A stretch of 54,732 nucleotides of DNA from Synergistaceae bacterium (GCA_012521675.1 JAAYLU010000070.1:1-54732), one strand, 5' to 3'; shown: positions 43,972 through 53,575, numbered from the stretch's first letter. The notes: generated by a model from the sequence alone, not told the origin. Numbers and translations: made by a program.

Positions 43972-45885
43972 CTACTCCGGCTTCAGCATAACCGCCCCGA
44001 GGGGAGGCAGGTTGATGGTCAGAGGGTGCCAGTCCGAGCCGGACGCCTCTCTCGCCGTCACGCCGCCCAGGTTGCCGATTCCGCCGCCTCCGTAGGCCTC
44101 GGCATCGCTGTTCAGCAGCTCCTTCCAGTTCCCTCCGACGGGCACGTGGAGTGTGTAGCCGATTCGAGGCACGGGGGTGAAGTTCAGCGCCGTCAGAACC
44201 GTCTCCCCCGACTCGCTCCTTCTGAAGAACGAGACCACGCTCTGCTCCCAGTCCGAAAAGTCGCACCAGCTGAATCCCTCGTGCGAGAAGTCCCTCTCGT
44301 GCAGGGCGGGCTCCTCCCTGTAGACCCGGTTAAGGTCCCTCACCCAGCGCAACATCCCCTCGTGGCGCGGGTAGTTCAGCAGGTCCCAGAAGAGGCTGTC
44401 GTCGTGGTCCCACTCCCGCCCCTGAGCGAACTCGCTACCCATGAAGAGAAGTTTCTTGCCCGGATGGGCGTACATGTAGCCGAGCAGCAGCCTCAAATTG
44501 GCGTACTGCTGCCACTCGTCGCCCGGCATCTTGCCAAGCATCGACCCCTTGCCGTGCACCACCTCGTCGTGCGAGAAGGGAAGCAGGAAGTTCTCGGTGA
44601 AGGCGTACATGATGCTGAATGTGATCTTGTTGTGCTCGTACTTCCTGTGGACCGGGTCCTTCCTCATGTACTGCAGCGTGTCGTGCATCCACCCCATGTT
44701 CCACTTCATGCCGAAACCGAGCCCTCCCAGGTAGGTAGGGCGGGTGACCATCGGCCACGCGGTGGACTCCTCCGCCATCGTCTGCACGTCCGGGAACTCC
44801 TTGTAGATCGCCTCGTTCATCCTCTTAAGGAAGGAGACCGCCTCCAGATTCTCGTTGCCGCCGTACTTGTTAGGCACCCACTCCCCCTGCTTTCGCGAGT
44901 AATCCAAGTAGAGCATGGACGCCACCGCATCGACCCTGAGTCCGTCGGCGTGAAATCGATCCAGCCAGCAGAAGGCGCTGCTGATGAGGAACTCTCGCAC
45001 CTCGTTGCGTCCGAAGTTGAAGACCCTGCTGCCCCAGTCGGGCTGGAACCCCTGCCGCGGGTCCTCGTGCTCGTAGATGCAGGTGCCGTCGAAACGCGCC
45101 AGCCCGTAGCCGTCCTCCGGAAAATGAGACGGCACCCAGTCCAGGAATACGCCTATCCCCATCTGGTGCAGCACGTCGATCATGTACATGAAGTCCTCCG
45201 GCGTGCCGTAACGGCTCGTCGGCGCAAAGTAGCCCAGTGTCTGATATCCCCAGGATGCGTAGAAGGGGTGTTCCATCACCGGAAGCAGCTCCACGTGGGT
45301 GAAGCCGGCGTCCAGCACGTACTCGCCGAGCTCGTGCCCGAGCTCCCTGTAGGAGAGGGAGCGGAAGCCCTCCGCAGGCTTTCTTCGCCACGAGCCGACG
45401 TGGACCTCGTAGATGGACATCGGGGCGTCAAGGGCGTTTCGCTCGCGCCTGTTCTTCATCCAGTCGCCGTCGCCCCACTTGTAGTCGACGGGCCAGACTA
45501 TCGAGGCTGTCTTGGGGGCTATCTCCCAGAAGGAGGCGAACGGGTCGCCCTTCTCCACGACCGAACCGCTCCTGGTCCGCAGGGAGAACTTGTACAGAGC
45601 GCCCTTGCCCACCCCGGGGACGAACCCCTCCCATATTCCGGAGCTGTCCTTCCTTGGCGATAGGTAGTGCCGCGTCCTGTCCCAGCCGTTGAACGAGCCG
45701 ACCACGCTGACCTCGCGAGCGTTGGGCGCCCAGAGGCCGAAGTACGTGCCTCTCTCCTTGCCGTCGTCCACCACCTGGGCGCCCAGCTTCTCGTACAGGC
45801 GGAAGTGATTCCCCTCCCTGAACAGGTACGAGTCCATCTCCCCGAAGACCGAGAAGTCGTAGCGTATTTTTCCAGCCTTTGACAT
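43972..45885 (-). CDS. glgB: 1,4-alpha-glucan branching enzyme
   Basis: 637 residues: N-terminal CBM48 (about 1-130; GTYFGLWAPNAREVSVVGSFNGWD), GH13 catalytic barrel and a C-terminal all-beta domain. GH13 motifs are DWVPSHF (region I), GLRVDAVASML (nucleophile Asp), TMAEES (acid Glu) and LPFSHDEVVHGKGSM (third Asp). It makes alpha-1,6 branches in glycogen. The ATG has GGGAGGGGGAGG upstream. No other glycogen gene is in the window. The stop is 13 bases from the convergent DMT gene. Confidence 0.96.
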   Translation of the reverse strand: MSKAGKIRYDFSVFGEMDSYLFREGNHFRLYEKLGAQVVDDGKERGTYFGLWAPNAREVSVVGSFNGWDRTRHYLSPRKDSSGIWEGFVPGVGKGALYKFSLRTRSGSVVEKGDPFASFWEIAPKTASIVWPVDYKWGDGDWMKNRRERNALDAPMSIYEVHVGSWRRKPAEGFRSLSYRELGHELGEYVLDAGFTHVELLPVMEHPFYASWGYQTLGYFAPTSRYGTPEDFMYMIDVLHQMGIGVFLDWVPSHFPEDGYGLARFDGTCIYEHEDPRQGFQPDWGSRVFNFGRNEVREFLISSAFCWLDRFHADGLRVDAVASMLYLDYSRKQGEWVPNKYGGNENLEAVSFLKRMNEAIYKEFPDVQTMAEESTAWPMVTRPTYLGGLGFGMKWNMGWMHDTLQYMRKDPVHRKYEHNKITFSIMYAFTENFLLPFSHDEVVHGKGSMLGKMPGDEWQQYANLRLLLGYMYAHPGKKLLFMGSEFAQGREWDHDDSLFWDLLNYPRHEGMLRWVRDLNRVYREEPALHERDFSHEGFSWCDFSDWEQSVVSFFRRSESGETVLTALNFTPVPRIGYTLHVPVGGNWKELLNSDAEAYGGGGIGNLGGVTAREASGSDWHPLTINLPPLGAVMLKPE

Positions 45886-45951
45886 TGCGCCTCCCCCTCC
45901 CGACCTGAACTATGTCCATTTTAACCCAGAGGAGGCTGCGCCGATACCCCC

Positions 45952-46467
45952 TTAGCTTCCCGAGTCCAGCCTGCTAAGCCTCGGCCAGACCAGGTAGGCG
46001 AGAAGGACGCAGACCACGAGATTCGGGGCCATGAAGGTCGCATTGTACACGGACGAATAGACCCATACGTTCGTCCCCTCCGGTGCGAACGACCCGAAGA
46101 AGACGACTCCGGACAGCACGTGGCAGACAAAGCGGAGAAACGCCCCGACGACGAGGCCTATCCAGATGGGTTTGTCCCTGAGGAAGCCTGCCGTCCCTAA
46201 AACTCCGAAGGCGATCGGGTAGTCGAGAGCGGCTTGTACCGGGTGTGCTATGTAACCGCCGGTGATGAGCTGCAATACGCCCGATACCGCCCCGGCGGCG
46301 CAGCCGTGCTTTCCGCCGCGGCGCAAGGCGAACAGGAACAACGGAAGCATCTCGAGGGTTATGGACCCTCCCTGTGGCATGCTGAAAAGCCTGAGACCGG
46401 AGAAGACTACCGAGAGGGCCACGGCGAGCGCGCCCTCGACCAGGATGGTGATTCGCGAGTTAAACAA
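45952..46467 (-). CDS. thiT: Thiamine transporter, ECF S component
   Basis: 171 residues, six membrane helices, with the ThiT features ILVEGALAVALSVVFSGLRLF near the start and GGYIAHPVQAALDYPIAFGVLG in the middle. It binds thiamine in the membrane and uses a shared ECF energy module encoded elsewhere. Start is a TTG at 46467, giving MFNSRITILVEG, which fits the family; the nearer ATG at 46475 gives only MSFV then stop. A TPP riboswitch lies 48 bases upstream, so thiamine represses it. Confidence 0.93.
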   Translation of the reverse strand: MFNSRITILVEGALAVALSVVFSGLRLFSMPQGGSITLEMLPLFLFALRRGGKHGCAAGAVSGVLQLITGGYIAHPVQAALDYPIAFGVLGTAGFLRDKPIWIGLVVGAFLRFVCHVLSGVVFFGSFAPEGTNVWVYSSVYNATFMAPNLVVCVLLAYLVWPRLSRLDSGS

Positions 46468-46469
46468 AA

Positions 46470-46507
46470 GACATTCCCCCTTTGACAGATATCATCGGTG
46501 GAATGTC
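46470..46507 (-). promoter_or_regulatory. Candidate expression platform of the TPP riboswitch
   Basis: The RNA segment GACATTCC can pair perfectly with GGAATGTC that contains the G-rich ribosome binding site just upstream of the TTG start (arms at 46500-46507 and 46470-46477). No U-run follows, so translation block rather than termination is inferred: this hairpin would hide the ribosome binding site. Confidence 0.55.
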
Positions 46508-46515
46508 CTATAAAA

Positions 46516-46606
46516 GCGGCACCTTCCCTTCGCCGGCATTACCCGGATCAGGTTCCAGGAGTCGGGGCCGTATCGCCCCCTCTCAGTCCGTGTCGGACTC
46601 CCCCGA
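46516..46606 (-). ncRNA. TPP (THI-box) riboswitch
   Basis: On the minus strand the conserved parts occur in order: GACTGAGAGG, then CCTGATCCGGGTAATGCCGGCGAAGGGA in short, closed by a P1 stem at the ends. It binds thiamine pyrophosphate and shuts off thiT when thiamine is plentiful. The 46650-46783 stretch further upstream is non-coding. Confidence 0.95.
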
Positions 46607-46619
46607 TGCATTTAAACGA

Positions 46620-46649
46620 ATTATACACCCGTTTTACGAAAAGTGTCAA
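46620..46649 (-). promoter_or_regulatory. Promoter of the TPP riboswitch-thiT unit
   Basis: On the minus strand a perfect TTGACA (46644-46649) and a perfect TATAAT (46620-46625) with an 18-base spacer; start about 10 bases before the riboswitch. Confidence 0.8.
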
Positions 46650-46783
46650 AGCCCAGGGCGAAATCAAACCGCCGGTGGTATCATCTTACCGGAGGCGGGA
46701 GCTCCCGGGGGTAGAGTCCTGCATACTGGCGGGGCTTCCCGGCCAGACCGCCCGCTCTGTAGCCGACTCCATCCGGTTCGCCG

Positions 46784-48010
46784 CTACACGCAGGACACGG
46801 GAGTCTGCGAGAAGACCTCGCTGATCGCCTCGATCGCCTGGTCTATCTCCTGCCTGGTTATCACCAACGGCGGCGCGAAGCGGATGATCCAGTCGTGGGT
46901 CTCCTTGCAAAGAAGCCCCTTCTCCTTGAGGGCTGTCGTATAGAGTCGCGCCTTTCCTGCGGATTCGTTCAGCACCACCCCTATTAGCAGCCCCTTGCCT
47001 CTCACCAGCTTTATCCCGGGCGAGTTAATCGCCCTCAGACCTTTCATGAAGTACTCGCCTAGCTCCGCGGCCCTCTCGGTCAGATTCTCCTCAACCAGCA
47101 CGTCGATGGCCGCTGTCGCCACGGCGCAGGCCAGGGGATTTCCGCCGAAGGTGGACCCGTGGGTCCCGGGCTTGAAGACTCCGAGTATATCCCTGTTCGC
47201 CGCTACCGCAGACACGGGGAATACGCCGCCTCCGAGTGCCTTGCCCATGATGATGATATCCGGGTCTATTCCCTCGTGCTGGAACGCGAAATCCTTTCCG
47301 GTGCGGCAGAATCCGGTCTGTATCTCGTCAACTGCCAAGAGAATTCCGTTCCTGCGCGCGATGGACTCAAGCCCCTTGAGGAAGCCGTCGCGGGGGACGA
47401 CCACGCCCGCCTCGCCCTGTATGGGCTCGACCAGGATACCGATGGTGTTTTCGTTCACCGCCCGCTCCACCGCCTCAAGGTCATCGTATGGGACCACCCT
47501 GAACCCCGGGGTGAAGGGGCCGTAGCCTTCCGTCGCGTCGGGGTCGGTGGAAAACGAGATTATGGTGATGGTACGGCCGTGGAAATTGCCGTCGAAGACG
47601 ATGATCTCCCCCCTGTCCTTCGGCGTGCCCCTCACCGTGAAGCCCCATTTTCTTATGGTCTTCAGGGCCGTCTCCACCGCCTCCGCCCCCGTGTTCATCG
47701 GAAGCACCATCTCCTTGCCCGTGAAGGCGGCGAGCTTCCGCGCGAAGAGCGGCCACCGGTCGTTGTAGAAGGCGCGCGAGGTGAGGGTGAGGACGTCCGC
47801 CTGATCCTTCAGCACCTTGATTATCTTCGGATGCCTGTGCCCCTGGTTCACCGCCGAATAGGCGGACAGCATGTCCATGTAGCGCCTGCCCTCCGGGTCC
47901 TCGGCCCAGATGCCCTCCGCCTTCGATATGACCACCTCTAACGGGTGATAGTTGTGCGCTCCGTACTCGTTCTCCATCTCCATAAGCTCTTCAGATATGC
48001 TGCTCGACAT
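46784..48010 (-). CDS. rocD: Ornithine--oxo-acid transaminase
   Basis: 408 residues from the ATG at 48010 (AAGGGG upstream; the ORF extends further without signal). A class III PLP aminotransferase: LPMNTGAEAVETALK, VFDGNFHGRTITIISFS, LVEPIQGEAGVVVPRDGFL, AVDEIQTGFCRTGK and the PLP-lysine in IIMGKALGGGVFP. This pattern, including the early NYHPLEVVISKAEG, fits ornithine aminotransferase, which makes glutamate semialdehyde and glutamate from ornithine and 2-oxoglutarate. It lies downstream of rocB on the same strand. Confidence 0.92.
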   Translation of the reverse strand: MSSSISEELMEMENEYGAHNYHPLEVVISKAEGIWAEDPEGRRYMDMLSAYSAVNQGHRHPKIIKVLKDQADVLTLTSRAFYNDRWPLFARKLAAFTGKEMVLPMNTGAEAVETALKTIRKWGFTVRGTPKDRGEIIVFDGNFHGRTITIISFSTDPDATEGYGPFTPGFRVVPYDDLEAVERAVNENTIGILVEPIQGEAGVVVPRDGFLKGLESIARRNGILLAVDEIQTGFCRTGKDFAFQHEGIDPDIIIMGKALGGGVFPVSAVAANRDILGVFKPGTHGSTFGGNPLACAVATAAIDVLVEENLTERAAELGEYFMKGLRAINSPGIKLVRGKGLLIGVVLNESAGKARLYTTALKEKGLLCKETHDWIIRFAPPLVITRQEIDQAIEAISEVFSQTPVSCV

Positions 48011-48058
48011 GCTGCCCCTTCTTTCTCCGTTGATATACCCGCGCTCGAACAAAAATAA

Positions 48059-48087
48059 ACCATAGTTTAGTATTTCATAACTTGTAA
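48059..48087 (-). promoter_or_regulatory. Putative rocD promoter
   Basis: On the minus strand TTACAA (48082-48087) and TATGGT (48059-48064) with a 17-base spacer in an AT-rich, 166-base gap between rocB and rocD. Moderate matches only. Confidence 0.4.
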
Positions 48088-48176
48088 ATTCTGGTTCGGT
48101 CAGGTTGAGAGTATTATGCCCCTCGCCGCGGATAATTGCAACGCGCGAGAGGAGAAATACATAATATTTTCTTCTT

Positions 48177-49835
48177 TTAGGGGTTATTAGAGCGGTTTTC
48201 GAGGCCTCGTTCCCCCTCGGCATCCGCCTCAAGGGCCATCAGCTCGACGAATCTCATGAACAGCGGCGGCAGAACGCGAAGGAAGTACGGAAGGTTGATG
48301 CGTTCGGAGTTCTTGTGATCATCCTTGCCCAGCGGACCGAAATTCGCTATCGGGACGTCCAGGCTTTTGAGGTCTTCGAGAGGGAATCGGTAGGCGCTCC
48401 CCCACAGGGGCATGTTTTCGGCGAGGGCATCAAGCTCGGAGGGCTCGCCCTGGAATCCCAAGTAGCTCATGTCCATTATGCCCTTGAAGACCTCCACCAT
48501 GCTGATCTCCACGCCCGAAGGGGCGGCCTCCTCCACCAGCCTGCGGGCGGCTCGAAGCAGGGAGAGCTCTCCCGGCGTCTCCCGCCTGTTGAGCCTCGGA
48601 GGGTAGTAGGGGGGCAGGAATCCGACCACTATCAGCGGACCCTTCTCGCCCGACAGGTCGAGAAGAAAGGAGGCCGCCTCGATGCATCTCTCCCGCTCGT
48701 CCAGAGAATCGGGAAGAGACTCGGTGAACTCCTTCAGCGCTGCGTCAAATCCGTCGGTGCGCCTTCGCGCACGTTCCGCCAGTTCGGCGAATGAGAGCAC
48801 CCTGCCCGCAAAGCGAGTGCCCGTGCCCGCTTTTTCCCCGTACCCGGCGAGTCGCTCCAGCGTCATGTCAAGCGCTCGCTCCGCCGTCTCCTTCATCTCG
48901 TCCAGGACCCGCGCCGGGGTCTTCGAGACAGTGAGGACGTTATAACAGGCTACCGCCCTCTCCGGTATCGTGACGGAATAGTTCCTGACCAGGTCGCGGA
49001 AGCGCAGACACGCCGCCGGGGGGAACCTCTCTCCCTCGTGTTCCTCCGCCGTCTCCGGCGCCCCCTCGAGCAGCATCGCAAGGTGCGCCATTACCAGGGA
49101 CGAACTAACCCCGTCGTAGTAGTCGCCCACGTGAGCCTCTCGAGCGGCGCACAGGAAGAAGGGCATCAGCTTGCCGATGGTGCCGACGTACACGGCGGCG
49201 GGAGAGCTTCGGCCTCCCACCGACGGCTCGGCGTTGAGGCATGCGACATAGTCCACCCCCCACTCCTCGCGCAGGCGAACCAACCAGGGCACGGCGCCTC
49301 TCATGCCGGCGGAGCTGTTCTCCTCGTCGGGGACCGCGAGAAAGAGCACGTTCGCCGGGAAAGAATCGAGGCGGGATACCTCTGCGAGCAGGCACATCTC
49401 GAGGGCGATGCCCGCCTTCATGTCCGAGACGCCGCGGCCGAACAGGTATTCGCCGCTCGCCAGATCCGCCCTGGCCTCCTCCGGTATCTCCAGCTCCCCC
49501 ACTCGCCTCGTGTACTCCTCCGGGGAGAAGGCCAGGTGCTTGAGGTGGCCGCACGCCCCGGCGTCCACCACGTCGAAGTGCCCGGTGATGACGACCGTCC
49601 TTTCGGTCGCGGGGGCACTCTTCACCAGGGCCGCCACGGCGCTTCTGCCCAGCCTGTCCTCGTCGATCGGTAGCAGGCGCAGGTGCGAGGGGTTTCGACG
49701 GAAGTAGTCGAGCTCTCCCAGAATCCCGACAATAAACTCGGCAACCCGGTTCTCCTCCGCCGAGTACGATACGCTCGGAATCGAAACGAGATCGAGCAAC
49801 AGGCGGTACAGATCCTTTTCATTCAAGGAGAGCAC
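48177..49835 (-). CDS. rocB: M20 family peptidase, arginine-utilisation protein RocB-like
   Basis: 552 residues, longer than a standard M20 peptidase, as for RocB. Metal sites are visible: VVITGHFDVVD, GRGVSDMKAGIALE and AVPDEENSSAGMRG, plus GPLGKDDHKNSERINLPY near the end. RocB is linked to arginine catabolism in Bacillus; the exact reaction is not settled. The GTG start at 49835 has AAGGAGGT 8 bases upstream and lies 3 bases after the stop of the channel gene, so the two are co-transcribed. rocD follows, which supports the arginine/ornithine link. Confidence 0.88.
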   Translation of the reverse strand: MLSLNEKDLYRLLLDLVSIPSVSYSAEENRVAEFIVGILGELDYFRRNPSHLRLLPIDEDRLGRSAVAALVKSAPATERTVVITGHFDVVDAGACGHLKHLAFSPEEYTRRVGELEIPEEARADLASGEYLFGRGVSDMKAGIALEMCLLAEVSRLDSFPANVLFLAVPDEENSSAGMRGAVPWLVRLREEWGVDYVACLNAEPSVGGRSSPAAVYVGTIGKLMPFFLCAAREAHVGDYYDGVSSSLVMAHLAMLLEGAPETAEEHEGERFPPAACLRFRDLVRNYSVTIPERAVACYNVLTVSKTPARVLDEMKETAERALDMTLERLAGYGEKAGTGTRFAGRVLSFAELAERARRRTDGFDAALKEFTESLPDSLDERERCIEAASFLLDLSGEKGPLIVVGFLPPYYPPRLNRRETPGELSLLRAARRLVEEAAPSGVEISMVEVFKGIMDMSYLGFQGEPSELDALAENMPLWGSAYRFPLEDLKSLDVPIANFGPLGKDDHKNSERINLPYFLRVLPPLFMRFVELMALEADAEGERGLENRSNNP

Positions 49836-49838
49836 CGG

Positions 49839-52142
49839 CTAGACCTCCTTCGGAGTCGCTTCCTCGGACTCGCCATGATCGAGCTCGGCCTGCTTCGGTC
49901 GGTCCAGCCAGACGTACATCCTCGGCGGAGCAATCTTTATCCCCTGCTTCTCGAACAGAGATACCAGGCGGAAGCGGATGTCGCTGCACACCTTCATGCC
50001 GGACGCGTTGCCCATGTCTATCCACAGGTAGAGGGTGAACTCAAGGGCGTTCGTCCCGATATCGCCGAAGACCACGAACGGCTCGGGGTTCTTCAGCACT
50101 CGGGTATGGTCGGTGGCCGCCAGCAGCAGCAGCTCCTCCACCTTTCTGACATCGGAGCCGTGAGCAACGCCCACCTTGACCATCGTCCTGATCCTCTTGT
50201 CCGTGAGGGTCCAGTTGACGATCTTGTTGTTCAGGAAGTAGCTGTTGGGCATCAGAACGTCAATGTTGTCGAAGGTCTTTATGCGCGTGGCGCGGCTCCC
50301 TATCTCCTCCACCGTGGCGAACTGTCCGTCGATCTCAATAATGTCATCGACCCTGATGGGCATGCTGAACATGATTATGAATCCGCTTATCAGGTTGTTG
50401 AAGAAGTCCTGCGCGCCGAATCCGATTCCGATGGCGAGGGCTCCGCCGAGGAAGGCAAAAGCGGTCAGTGGTATCCCGACCAGGTCGAGCGCGACGAGGA
50501 TGAAGGCCCCCATCAACAGGAAGAAGAGTATCTTCTTTCCGGCCATCCTCGCCATGTTGTCCATTCCAAACCGGGCGAAGAGCATCCTGCTCAGGGCCTC
50601 CGTCAGCCTGCCGCTTAGCAGAAACGCTCCCAGGAAGAGGGCCACGGCCAAGGAGAGCTTCCAAACCGTGATGTCGAAGCCCTCTCCGGACCACAGGGTT
50701 ATGTTCCAGAAGGCCAGGAAGCGCTCCTTGCCGAACGCCGTCACCCTCTCGGCTATGTTCACCGCGTCTATGCGATCGTTTATCTCCTCCTCCAGCCGGT
50801 TGTACTGGCTGATGACGGGGAAAACCATCGCCATGGTCGCGTTGGCCGCCTCAGCTGTGCGATGCAGCAGGTTCAGCCGCGAGCGGATGCGCGCCGCCAC
50901 GGACAAATTCTCGCTCTCCTCCAGCTCCTTCTGGGCCGAGACTATCTCCGCCTGTATGGACGAGGCGCTCCTCTGGCGGACCATTATCACGTTCTCCAGG
51001 TTCTTCTGGCGCGCCTGGGCCTCGGCCCTCATGTCCCAGATCTCCTGCCCCTTGAGGCTCCCCTCTATCAACATGTATCTCAGGCCCCAGATACGCTGCT
51101 CCTCCTCCAGGAACTGGACCTCCTGCTCGGCCTGCTCCAGCACGACCTGGGCAAGCTGAAGGGCGACCTGCTGCTCCGCAACGGCGGCCTGGGCTAGCTG
51201 CCTCTCCTTGTCGCTGCGGGCGCTGGTGAGAGCTCCCTGCTTTCTGGACAGGGCCAGGCGGGCCTTCTCCCTCTCATCCCTGAGAGCAGGCAGCTTCTCC
51301 CGGGCCTGGGCCATGCGCTCCCCGATGCTCTGCAGCCGGTCGTCCCGGTCCTTCTCGTCGAACACGAGGTTCTCCTCGACATGGGCGAGCTCCTTGGCCA
51401 ACTCGTCCCTCTCCGCCTGCGCCCTGGCCTGGAGGATCCTCTGAGTCTCGATGCTGATACTCTGCGCCTCTCGCGAGACCTGCGCGGCCTCGAGGTCCGC
51501 ATCGGCCTCGGTGATGTGAAGGGACCTCCTCAGACGCTCCGGCCCGCTCGACGGCTCCGGCGCCTTCAGCAGCTCCCGGTAGCGCTCCGTCAGCCTCTGC
51601 TCATGCTCCTTGAGGGAGACAAGGTTGCTCTCGGAGAGGCGGATGCTGGACGTGGTCGAGTCCAGCTTGTGAACCGCCGTCTCGAAGCGGTTCAGCACAT
51701 CCTCGTAATATGAGAGATTGTAACCGGGCTTTCCCGGGGCGACTCCCTCCGTCTTTCGAGGAAGTTCCTCCTCCCCGTTCCTGGCCTCCTCGAGCCTGTC
51801 GATCACGGTCAGGTACCTGGAGTAGACGTTCTGCAGCGAACCCAGCGATATCAGCGCCCTGCGGATGTCCTCCTCCTCCGCCAAACGCTCCTCTATCAGT
51901 ATGTCCTTCTCGGAGACTATCGAGTCGATCTCCTTCTGGATCTCGTCTATCCTCGCGTTCACGCTCTGTTTTGAGAACCCCTCGAACGGCGTCTTCGGGA
52001 CCTCTGACCGGGCGACGGCGGGGGGGTCGGACGTGTCCGTCGCCTCCTCGGCCATCGCGGGGCCGGGCATCACCGAAGCTATCAACAAAGCGCACAACAG
52101 TCCTAAAACGACCGGCGCAAAGACCGTCCTGGCTCCTCTCAT
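49839..52142 (-). CDS. Mechanosensitive channel of the MscS family with long coiled-coil N-terminus
   Basis: 767 residues from the ATG at 52142 (GGAGG upstream). Signal peptide (cleavage near AMA-EEA), a periplasmic helical coiled-coil domain of about 440 residues (residues 60-510), three to four membrane helices, then the MscS core: the pore helix region FAFLGGALAIGIGFGAQDFFNNLISGFIIMF and the beta domain DIIEIDGQFATVEEIGSRATRIKTFDNIDVLMPNS. It resembles the larger MscK/MscM channels, which release solutes on osmotic downshock. The stop lies 3 bases before the rocB start. Confidence 0.93.
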   Translation of the reverse strand: MRGARTVFAPVVLGLLCALLIASVMPGPAMAEEATDTSDPPAVARSEVPKTPFEGFSKQSVNARIDEIQKEIDSIVSEKDILIEERLAEEEDIRRALISLGSLQNVYSRYLTVIDRLEEARNGEEELPRKTEGVAPGKPGYNLSYYEDVLNRFETAVHKLDSTTSSIRLSESNLVSLKEHEQRLTERYRELLKAPEPSSGPERLRRSLHITEADADLEAAQVSREAQSISIETQRILQARAQAERDELAKELAHVEENLVFDEKDRDDRLQSIGERMAQAREKLPALRDEREKARLALSRKQGALTSARSDKERQLAQAAVAEQQVALQLAQVVLEQAEQEVQFLEEEQRIWGLRYMLIEGSLKGQEIWDMRAEAQARQKNLENVIMVRQRSASSIQAEIVSAQKELEESENLSVAARIRSRLNLLHRTAEAANATMAMVFPVISQYNRLEEEINDRIDAVNIAERVTAFGKERFLAFWNITLWSGEGFDITVWKLSLAVALFLGAFLLSGRLTEALSRMLFARFGMDNMARMAGKKILFFLLMGAFILVALDLVGIPLTAFAFLGGALAIGIGFGAQDFFNNLISGFIIMFSMPIRVDDIIEIDGQFATVEEIGSRATRIKTFDNIDVLMPNSYFLNNKIVNWTLTDKRIRTMVKVGVAHGSDVRKVEELLLLAATDHTRVLKNPEPFVVFGDIGTNALEFTLYLWIDMGNASGMKVCSDIRFRLVSLFEKQGIKIAPPRMYVWLDRPKQAELDHGESEEATPKEV

Positions 52143-52236
52143 CGACACCGCCTCCTCGATACAACTACCAGACAAGGCGGGAGCCTCTCCCCCGCCTTGT
52201 CCTTTGAAACCCCGGATGGAAATGCCCCGGCCGAGC

Positions 52237-53322
52237 CTAAATATCCTCGCCGGGGAAGAACTCGCGCATTATATCGGCCACGTGCTGCATCTCGGTAATC
52301 TTGACGACGTTGGAGCCGCAGAAGAAGAGCCCCTCCTCCCAGTTGCCGCGGAAGGAGTCTATCAGGGCCTGGGCTATGCAGAAGGTCTCCTTGTCCGTCT
52401 TGTAGCGGCAGTGAGTGAGGCAGTTTGCCATGCAGGGCTTGCTCTTGACGTCGCCCTCCAGGTACTGCCTGACGAATGGGGATTTCAGCGCCCGTCCCGG
52501 AAGCCCGGCGGGGCTCTGGATTATCACTACGTCCTCCTCCGTGGCGTCGATGTAGGCCTGCTTGAAGCGGTCGGAGGCGTCCCCCTCGAAGGTGCAGGCG
52601 AAGCGCGTGCCGACCTGCACTCCCTTCGCACCGAGCGAGAAGACATTCAGCATGTCCTCCCTCCCCCAGATGCCACCCGCGCCTATCACGGGGATGTCCC
52701 TGCCCAGCTCCTTCTCTACGTACTCCACCAGCTCCGGGATTACCTGTTCCAGCGAGAACTGTTCGTCGTCCACCTGGTCCATCTTGGTGACCCCGAGGTG
52801 TCCCCCGGCGTACTTGGGCGTCTCCATCACGAAGCCGTCCGGGGCCCTGCCGTAGGTCTTCTCCCAGCGCCGGGCGATGAGGGCGGCCGCCTTCTTGGAG
52901 CTTACTATCGGCACCAGGGCCACGTCGGGAAAGTCGCGCGTGTACTCAGGCAACCTCAGCGGAAGCCCGGCACCGGATATTATTACGTCGACTCCGCCCT
53001 CGCATGCGGAGCGAGTCTGCCTGTCGTAGTCGGTGAGGGCGACCATGCAGTTAACCGCTATAACGCCGTCCGGGCCGGCGATCTTCCGCGCATCCGCGAT
53101 CGCCTCCTTTACGGCTATCTGGTTCGCCTCGAAGTAGTTCTTGCCGTTGTAGTGGGGAGAGTTCGCAGCAAGCCCCACGCTGGCTATGGTCCCCACTCCG
53201 CCGCATTTTGCCACGTGTCCCGCGAGACTCGGGCCCGAGATGGCGACGCCCATCCCGCCTTGGACAAGCGGAAAGCGGGGCGTGTGCTTACCTAATTTCA
53301 GTACCGGAAGTGTTGTGGTCAA
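52237..53322 (-). CDS. Nitronate monooxygenase-like flavoprotein (NPD/FabK group)
   Basis: 361 residues, FMN TIM barrel. PLVQGGMGVAISGPSLAGHVAKCGGVGTIAS at the start, IISGAGLPL, the phosphate-binding VIGAGGIWGREDML and GAKGVQVGTRFACTFE are typical of 2-nitropropane dioxygenase-like proteins and the related enoyl-ACP reductase FabK. A Cys-rich part near residues 295-320 (KPCMANCLTHCRYK) is unusual for FabK and may bind a cluster or metal. Start is a TTG at 53322, with GGAGAG about 8 bases upstream. Function as nitronate monooxygenase or another NAD(P)H flavin enzyme cannot be separated here. Confidence 0.85.
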   Translation of the reverse strand: MTTTLPVLKLGKHTPRFPLVQGGMGVAISGPSLAGHVAKCGGVGTIASVGLAANSPHYNGKNYFEANQIAVKEAIADARKIAGPDGVIAVNCMVALTDYDRQTRSACEGGVDVIISGAGLPLRLPEYTRDFPDVALVPIVSSKKAAALIARRWEKTYGRAPDGFVMETPKYAGGHLGVTKMDQVDDEQFSLEQVIPELVEYVEKELGRDIPVIGAGGIWGREDMLNVFSLGAKGVQVGTRFACTFEGDASDRFKQAYIDATEEDVVIIQSPAGLPGRALKSPFVRQYLEGDVKSKPCMANCLTHCRYKTDKETFCIAQALIDSFRGNWEEGLFFCGSNVVKITEMQHVADIMREFFPGEDI

Positions 53323-53546
53323 AAAACTCTCTCCTCTGCTTAGTGTTCCGCCAGTCCTCTACTTCAAGGAAAAAGACATGGCCGCGACGACTCATTCTAT
53401 ACTATATCGAAGGATACAGGCAATAGCAGCATGACGATTGCATCTCCTCGGGCGGGCAGGCATCACAGCAGCCAAGCAACCCCGCCGGACCCTCTTCGAC
53501 CAAAATACCAGCGAGCCCCAAGCGCTGATTCAGGGCCCCACCAGCC

Positions 53547-53575
53547 TCGACAGAGAGGTAAAATCGACATATAAT
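53547..53575 (+). promoter_or_regulatory. Putative promoter before the cysteine desulfidase-like gene
   Basis: TCGACA (53547-53552) and TATAAT (53570-53575) with a 17-base spacer, 84 bases upstream of the ATG. The remainder of the 336-base gap 53323-53658 has no convincing gene; it includes short repeats of CCTCG type only. Confidence 0.55.
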
